Shown here: positions 39,608 through 48,500 of the stretch, one piece after another
How positions within the stretch are numbered: the first letter of the stretch is position 1
Layout: the number at the start of each line of letters is the position of its first letter
Assembly (NCBI RefSeq): GCF_008831285.2
Contig: NC_045139.1
Span: 22,798,412 to 22,862,411 of the forward strand
Source: Nymphaea colorata
Lineage: Eukaryota > Streptophyta > Magnoliopsida > Nymphaeales > Nymphaeaceae
DNA length: 64,000 bases
Direction of reading: 5' to 3'
Position numbers and translations under genes: made by a program
Notes under the pieces: generated by a model
Told to the model about the DNA's origin: nothing
Database searches by the model: none
Seen by the model: only the letters and a program-made list of their open reading frames with translations

Positions 39608-42600
39608 TTACATATAAACTGATAGTATCTTCATGGATACATACCAATTTTGAGAAAGGGTATGCACCACAACAGATGGGCAACGGGGAAGGATTTTGCT
39701 ATTGCTCCTCTCAGACAATCTTAGGGTGATCAACAAAAAGAGATGAGATTGATGAGACATTAGAGAAAGAACCTTGGAAGAAGAATAAATAAGGAGGTTA
39801 AAGAAGCGATCAAAGAACAAATAGAAGAAGTGGAATTCAAAGAGATAAAGGAGGCCTAGGTAGGAATGGCCGCGTACTGCAACTTTAATCATGCTAGTTG
39901 AAGCTTTGGTACCATAAATGGCTTGATAAGGTTACTGCAGAAACAGAACATATATAATGTTACATATTCCAATTTCCAAGCAGTGCCATTCAATTTAATA
40001 GCTAACTTATTCAACCTAATGTGAAAGTATGCCTGAATATGATGTTCATCGTTCTAGTGTTCTATCATTTATATCACCTAGATCAATGATAAAATTTGGT
40101 AATTTATGTTTTTAGTCTCCTTTCATGGTGAGTTTGTTGATTCTATTTCATTATATGTTTCTATTAGTGACATTAGGAGTCTATGACTGCTTTTTCAGCT
40201 TTAAATGTGTCTTGTGCAGGATCCTTATTTCAGGATGACGAGGGATGTTGCTCCAAAGATTGGATATCAAAAGCCCGCACTCATTGAATCATTATTTTTC
40301 CCTTCTCTACAGGTTGGTTGTTACATTAGCATTTAGTTTTTTACGCTTTAAAGGTTTCCATGCAATTATTGCATTGTACAGAAATAGTAGCTTGTAGATT
40401 ATGTCAGACTAATGGATATGGGAAGAAACCTGTTTTAATTTAAATTATGAAGTAATGTAGCAGAAGGGCCACATCAGAGCTGCATCTTCCTCATTTTCTC
40501 GAAGAAAAGATGAACACACACATACAGATATGACAAGTGTATCAGAAATAACCATGTCTTACTGATAAGTTGTGATCTGCTTGTAGAAAAGCTTTTATCT
40601 ATATATATGTGCATATATATAATCAATTTTAAAAAAATTCTTAACTAAAAAGGCTCAAGTAATCAATTTTAACAAAAATTCTTAACTAAAAAGGCTCAAG
40701 TTTTCATAAATTTTCATGTTATTTTTATTTTTTGATTTTTTAAATTCCAGATCTTGAGAAAAACAAATTTCCTAGTTAATACCTGCGGATAACCTTGCTG
40801 ATAGAACCCGTACAACAAGCGTTTGCAGTTTGAAGTTTATCATCTGTCACCTCAGTGCACACTGCATTTTTCACTTCATTTATTCTTTTACCATTACAAT
40901 GATGAACCGTGGTGTATGTCTGCGTGATAGAAAGTTGATTTTCAATATCCTGCATAAAAGAGAAATCTATATTTGTCTTATTCCAATTGCTATTCACAGA
41001 AATAATAATGTTTTGTGGCAGCCTTATGAGTTCCTGCATTGTGCTCAGCTTGTGCAAACTGAACACTTGACTGAACCTATGCTCAGCACTAGACCTGGGC
41101 AACGGGTCGTCGGGCCCGAAGCCCGACGCGATAGCCCGGGTCCCGGCCCGGCCCGTTTGGTAATAAAAAATAATTTTTTTAATTATAAAATAATTTTTTT
41201 AATAATATAAAATATAATTTTAATAATAAAATACATATTATTAAATTTTAAAAAATTTAAAAATTTATTTTTTTAATTATAAACGGGCCGGATCAGGCCG
41301 GGCTGGGCAGACCCAGGCCGCACATTGGGCCCGACCCGCCAGGCTGTTTTCTCGGCCCGAACCCGGACCCAGCCCGTTGCCCAAGTCTACTCAGCACAGG
41401 GCTATTTCAGAGCTAGTGAACAAAAAGGGTATAATATTTTGAACTATGATGTCTTTAAAAATTCAAACAATATTCTCAATTGCATCTGTAAAGTGTACAC
41501 AACATTAAAAGGCCTACAGTCTATGTGACATGGATACGTCTAATTTGCCCCAGTACCCATGTCGGTATGTGGGTACGGCGACACGGGTATGTGGGTACGG
41601 CTACATTTTAAAACATTTAAAATTATATTTTCAAACTTAATTTGTTCTCTAATTTTGATTTTTCCCTTCTTTTATATGTCCTTCCACTATGATTCTAAAT
41701 TTTCCTCTCATTTTTCTTTAATTTTGAGAATTTTTGTGGATTATAAGACTATTAATGTTTTTTTTTTTCATTTTATCATTTTTGAGTATAAAATTTGCCA
41801 TGCCCGCATACCCACAATTTTCAAAATTGCCGTGTCCGAAGCTGCACCATACCTGCACCCATGTGACAGCCTACGGTGCAAAGAACAGCGAAAGATATCC
41901 TAGAACTTATGGAGATGATAAAGAATGGTATCAAAAGAAAGTTAAGAATGAGAGAAAGAGGATTTATTAAAAGCAGAGAAAAAAAGACTGGTTAAAACTT
42001 GAAACTCTTATTTGGTTGGAGAAGAAAATAAAAACAAACACTGAAGTGAAAGATAATTAAAAGCAGATGGAATTGAAAAACCCATCACGTAGCTTGTTGT
42101 AAGGTTGTTGCAGGTCTTTGGACTCTAGAGAGCTGCAAGCCTGCAACCTGTTGCTGTAATTAGCCATTTCTAACAAGAGGTTGGAGCAGGTTGCGAGAGC
42201 TTGTCGCAGGTGGGGGAGGAGGAACAAGAGGGATCATCCCTTTTGGCGGGATTAGAGTCTAGAAGCACAAGGCTTTTAAAGATGGGTCAGTTTGGATCTG
42301 AACTGGATCAGATCCAGGTGTACCTGGTAAGAAAGAGCACCAGTTTCCATCTACTTTCGTACCTCTAGAAGTACATCAGCCTAAAACAGATAGCCATTTG
42401 ACATATATGACTTGGTTAAATTAACCTGTGGCTTAGTTGACTCAAAACTTCGGCTGGCTTATCCAAATCGTCTCATGAGTTGCAGAGCCAACATGGTTAC
42501 CTATATCAATTTTTGAATCCTTGGACTTGCATAGACCAATGTTATAAAAGGCGTAGCGTATTGCGTATCAGTCGGGCCGACCTATACGCCGTATCGTAAC

Positions 42601-44450
42601 GTATCGCAAACGTAGCGTAGCGTATCGTAAAATTAATTTTTTAATTTTAAAAAATATTTAAAAATCATAAAAATAGAAAAAAATCATTAAAAATCTGAAA
42701 AAATGAACAAAAAATCAGAAATTAAGAAAATGTATTCAAATATAAAAAAGATCATCATACATAAGGAACATTCATGTGTATCAACGACACATTCAAAAAT
42801 AAGAAATCAAATCTTCAAGAATAACATATAAGCATCCATCACGATTTTAAACTTGAAAATTTTATAGAATCTTAGGACTTAGAGTCTTAGGACTTGGAGT
42901 TTTAGGACTTAGATTACATCACAATTTTATAAGTTCAAAACATATAGTTATCATCTTTCCTGATTCAACGATAATATCTTCCAAATTGATGAACCCTTGG
43001 TTATTTTTGATGAAAATGGGCAAAATCTCTCCCAACTACGTCTATTGGAGTCTTTAAATACAAGAAGAGAGAGGGGGATGATTGTTTAAACTTTTAAAAA
43101 ATAAAGAAATATGTGTTTTCTCCCGTATCGTACGATACGGGGGGGTGTATCGCCCGTATCGTACGATACGGACGCGTATCGTGTTTCAAACACGTATCGT
43201 ACGATACGCGTCCGTATCGTACGATACGGATAACATTGGCATAGACTACTAAAATAGTTTTTCTTGATTGTTGATTGACGGTACCCAAAGTCTCAAATAG
43301 TTACATGTGATAGAAAAGAAAAGCATTATGAACTGGAGACGTTCTTGAAAGTAGGAAACTGAAAGTCCAAATGCCACATATAATACCCAATCCACCATGT
43401 TAGAACTGTCTGGTCACTTTGGTACATCTTCTACAGCTTTTGTCGACATCAAACAGCTATTGCTTTGATCTCTGATGTATATGATTTTTCTGGCTTGTGT
43501 TATCTTTCATAATTGTTAGTTTCAAGTGCCATGTATATACTCTTTATCATGACACAAGTTAACTTAATTTAGTCTTTTTCCCTGAAAATCCTTTTTTTTG
43601 AAATATGCAGGGACAAGCTGGGAAAATGTCTGCCAGTGATCCAAATTCTGCTATATATGTCACTGATTCTTCAAAAATTATAAAAAACAAGGTTTGGTTC
43701 AATGTCATTATGCTCTTATGTTTCAGAGATGTTTATGTGATTTATTCAGCTACTAAAATGGGCCAGACATCTTAAATTTATCTACACTTTGACATTAGTT
43801 CTGACCTCTGTCACATGGGTTCTTTGTTTGGGTGAGGTACTGGTGTCAACACGGGTACCACGGGGTACGGGTACAGGTATGCCCTTGGACACTAGACACG
43901 GTCAACCCAATGTCGGGTGTGGTCAATGCACCAATGGCTGTATCCATCCTTTTCTTGAAGTCCAATTTGTCTACTAAATAAGTTTTCTTTAAACCCTCAT
44001 GTATGTACAATGGAAATGAAGAGCCCTTAATAGACACTAGAGGGCTGTTCATGTTCTTTGTGGTCTAAATTCACCTATTCAGCATGATTTTGCTGTGACC
44101 AGCAATTTTTGATGACTTTTCTACCAACTTAGTTTTCTTTAATAGAACTTTCTATATTGTTTTGTTCTCTTAAAATATTATTTTTGCCAGTGTTGTACGT
44201 ATAGTACGATACGGGGTCGTATCGTACGATACGTATCGTCGTGTTTCAAAAATGCGATATGATACAACACCTGTATCGTAAACAGGTGGTGTATCGTGCC
44301 TGTATCGCACGTATCGTACGATACAGACACTGTATTGTATGATACAGTTATGATACAATTACGATATAGTTACAATATGTGACAATACAGTTACGATATG
44401 TTGATTTTTTATTATTTTTTTAAAGCTCCAAGACGTTATTTGTGACTATG

Positions 44451-44510
<60 letters not shown>

Positions 44511-45429
44511 GAAAATTCAACATTACTATGTGCTGGATGGTCACCGAATGGTTAAAATTTAAAAGATCATTGGTACAAAGACCATAAATAGTCAGTAAGG
44601 CCTCTATAGATGGTGGCTAATGCCAATTAGTGATTTTTTTTAGTGACAAATTTTTAAATTTTAATCATCTAGCAACATTCGACGCACAATAGCGTACACC
44701 CCCCCCTCTCTCCCCCCCCAACACACACACACACACTCCCTCTATGTTCCATCTTCACGATCACTTCCCACCTTTGATCTCACAAAACTGGAAGTTTGGA
44801 GCGGATACTGTCTATGATGAACATAGAGGGAGTGAATGTTCAGGTCCTTTCTAACAACCAGCAGTGGATCAAGTTTAAGCGGTGCTTTTGTTTTCAGTTC
44901 TTCTTGTACATTCCTTCCACTTGATTTTGTAATTTTGTTCATTGATCATAAATAATATGGTTCAGCGTCTATTCCCAAGCAGGATTGCATTGGAACATCC
45001 AAATATAAATATAGCCTTAGATTTCTCAAGGAAGCATGGTTGAAGCCTTTGTCCATCGCAACTGAACCATGATGAATGGTTTTACAGTCTCTGATTTGTG
45101 AAAAGATGATCAGGAATTGCACAACTTCAGTTGTTATTATATAGTTATGTTATATAATCAAAGAACAATGATTACCAACAAATGGTTAATAATAGTTATA
45201 ATTAAAATGTATAACGCAAATAGTATGATTAACCAAATTAAACAAGTATTAATGCTTTTGAAAAATGAGTAAGCTGGTCAAAGTTGATTGAATTCAAAAT
45301 TGAAATGCCCAAGGCTATATCAGTTGATCATTCCGCTGTGACAAAAAGAAGGCTCAAAAAGCAGAAAATTGTAGAAAAATACAAGAGAAAAATAAAAAGT
45401 TACAAAAGAGAAAAGAATGCAGGTAACTC

Positions 45430-45465
<36 letters not shown>

Positions 45466-45533
45466 CTCGTATGATCTACAATAACTAAACATATAGGCAT
45501 TTGATATCATATGTATAGCAATTGTATTATATT

Positions 45534-45564
<31 letters not shown>

Positions 45565-48500
45565 GTATATGTAACAGATATATGCTCATTTCATAACCTT
45601 TTGCAATCTAAAGTCTGTTTAGCCTATGGTTATTAGACCTGCTAACCTTTATTGTAGTATTGAAACTCACTGATGCTTAATGTTGTACACCATTTAGAAC
45701 ATGTTTAGTTCTCCAAAGCTATGGAATGCAGGACTTGCTTTAAAGCGCAAGTATCCTATTTCTTTCATCTGAATACTTATTGAGTGAATGACATTTCAGT
45801 TTTCATTATTTTCAACTGTGGCATTTTGAATGTGCTCCATAAAAATGTGTTTATTATTGTACATGGCTGATGGAAAGTTGGTAATTTTGCATTTCCTGGT
45901 TTTGTATCGTATCCACATATCCTTTTGCTTGTTGAAGTATCTCTTAGGCTTTGGAATCATGATCCATTGGAAGCATATCTGGATTATGTACAGAGAGTTT
46001 CTCTTTGAGATATGCTCTTGCATACTGTCTTTATACGTCCTCCATCTTTTATTATTTTTCATGTGAGTGTTGACAGCATAAGATGCATTGCTTTTTTTTT
46101 TTCTTAGGTAAACAGGTATGCCTTCTCAGGTGGACAAGATTCCATAGAGAACCATAGGAAACATGGAGCAAACCTTGAGGTAACTCTGGAGCCCTGTTAG
46201 CTTGTAGCTTGCAAGAGAGAGCGAGAGAGGAAACAAAAACTACCTTACTAATTCGAAGAAAGATTAAAGTTGTAATATTTTTTTTTTAATATATGTCATA
46301 TGATGCCGTGTGCATAATATCTATGTCACTTGACTGCGGGGTGCTGTTGCCGATGCAGGCACGGGATGTGGCAATGAGGGTGTGGATATATATATATAAT
46401 TTCAACCAAAACTACATAACAGTGAATGAAAATAATTGGTAGAAATCAAGGATTAATCATTAGTCATTAGACTCATAAGGATACAATTACAAACCAAAAG
46501 GTTCAAAACGAGATCATGTCTTCATAATGCTTCATCTTCAATGTCTTGATTATGCTCCATCTTCATTGGAATCAACATCATCTGCTGGAATTACAAGATC
46601 AATTAAATCCATATTAGCCGTGTGCAAGTTTCGCTCTCCCTCAAAGTCGAATTCTTCGACATCCACATCCCAATATTGAGATAATCCACAATTGCTTTTT
46701 ATGAACAAAATAACTACATAAGTAAATAACATAATTACATGAAGATTAAGAAATATCAAATCATATATGCAGTACTTATACTCTTTGTGCTTTCTTGAAA
46801 GTAGACGCAAATTGGAGTGCACATAAACCAAGTCTTTTGCACGCTTGCTAGTGAGTTTGTTCCTTTTAATATTATGTATGTGAACATATGTGCTCGAATT
46901 TCTTTCACAACATAATGATGTAACAGGCTGTTTTAGTAATCTCATTGCCAATTTTTGGAGTGTTGGCATTTCCAATCCATATGTCGACCACCAAGCAGAA
47001 GGACTTAGATCTTCATCTTCTCTTGCTACTTGCACATACTTAGAATCAAATCTTCTTGCATTGAACTTTGAATATTCGTAATTAGCTTGTTTTCTAATGT
47101 AAGAATCGGTATAAAGTCTTTTCATACATGATATTCTATTTTTTGATATCTCATGATCGAGGGACACGTTTAGGAGCTCCTTGCAGCCATTTTCTACTAG
47201 AATATTTAGGATTCAAAGAATGAGTCATGCATTCAAGAGGAGTATTACTCTTATCTCATCTTTCTACTAATATACGATGTATGCGATCAAAGAACCCTGA
47301 ATTATCAAGTATAAACCATTTTTTCATGCTTAAAAACTGCATATTGAATTTGCTCAATCATGTTATCCCACATCTCATGAACTTTCTGAAGCATAGGTTG
47401 ATCCTTATCTACTTCTATTAGCATGCACCAACTTGGCTTTGTAAACTCCAAAAAATATGTCAATATAGCGCCCATCATGTATCCTCTGTAAACTAAACCT
47501 CAACTTGAGAAAATAAACACTTCATGAGTTGCACTCTTAAAGATATCAGCCACTGCAAGAAGTCACAAGAGAAAACCTCAAAATAGAGGTGCAACACTTC
47601 TAATTAACCTTCAATAGAATACAAAACCAGACCTCAAAGCTTACTCAAACCCGCACCTACATCGCGTCAATGTGGGTGCAGGCGTCTAAATGACGCACTC
47701 ATGTGACATAGCATAACATGTTTAGTGACCTTCATGCCCATATAAAATGCTCAAGTTGAACAATTGGGAAAAGGTTGATGGTTTTTTTATAATATTATGA
47801 TGCCAATTTTCTGAATTGACAAAGTGCCCTTAATCAAGAAGTAGTATGGGAGTGTTGCACTTCACATGAGCTTTTTAATAGTCTTTCTATAGGGTTTCCA
47901 TGAACCTTTCTTCACTCATAGTTTTCTGGACAAACTTTATGTGCTCAAACATCATATATAATTCAAGATATGTGCTCAAACATCATATATAATTCAAGAT
48001 AAGTACAAGAATCATCATTCTTTACTGTCGCAACGATCTTACCACTTGAGAGTATGCCTTGTCTCGTTCTCTCTCTGAGGTTTGTTTTCTGCTGACCCTT
48101 GCAAGAATTCAGAGAGCAGTTTTAGAATATCTATTTTAACTTAATGGTCTTGGTTATCCTCTAGGTGGATATACCAATCAAGTACCTGGGATTTTTTCTT
48201 GATGATGATGCTGAGTTGGAAAGCATAAGGAGGGTAAGATCATCTAGATGATTTTGCTTGTTTATCCTTTATTTTATCCTATTTATTTTGTTTTCTATTA
48301 TCTAGCTATTTGAACTTTTGGTCGGGCTGGGCCCACTATTACCTAATGTGGTTCTGCATTTTCATTTCCCTTTAGCATTTGAGATTTCAAATTGTTGCAG
48401 GAATATGAAGCTGGCAGGATGCTAACTGGTGAGGTCAAGAAACGTCTCATTGAGGTTTTGTCTGAGCTGGTTGAAAGACACCAAAGAGCACGTTCTGCTG

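Larger units (their letters stand above)
30080..39620 (-). mobile_element. Copia I, degraded Ty1/copia element (minus), host of nested insertions
   Basis: Minus-strand copia order, right to left: a possible LTR starting at 39159 next to a primer site (GCTTTAATACCA at 39147-39158, complement TGGTATTAAAGC), integrase remnant (about 38780-38630), linker and RT start (about 38290-37216), RT end (31623-30976), RNase H (30530-30100). RT is split exactly by copia [10 protein letters not shown]-type and [12 protein letters not shown]-type motifs lie right of 37216 and the [11 protein letters not shown] continuation lies left of 31623. Gag and the 3' LTR were not found. Further insertions are a solo LTR (30549-30950), a MITE (37425-37830) and a GGGTGC fragment (38778-38870). 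Confidence 0.82.

Noticed and set aside
39399-39729. ORFs with long His/Thr, Tyr/Ile or Cys/Val runs
   Set aside because: They are translations of the (CA)n(TA)n microsatellite. The same holds for ORFs at 45.4 kb and 55.8-56.1 kb.
39902-39913. Second copia-type primer site on the minus strand
   Set aside because: The match to the initiator tRNA complement is imperfect and no LTR could be delimited next to it.
43611-43691. KMSAS instead of KMSKS as a possible defect of TrpRS
   Set aside because: KMSAS is the usual form in eukaryotic TrpRS, so it is not an anomaly.
44734-44838. Inverted repeat CTCCCTCTATGTTC / GAACATAGAGGGAG as a possible miRNA hairpin
   Set aside because: The paired arm is only about 15 bp with a spacer of some 70 bp, and nothing else supports a precursor. 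It may be a transposon remnant.
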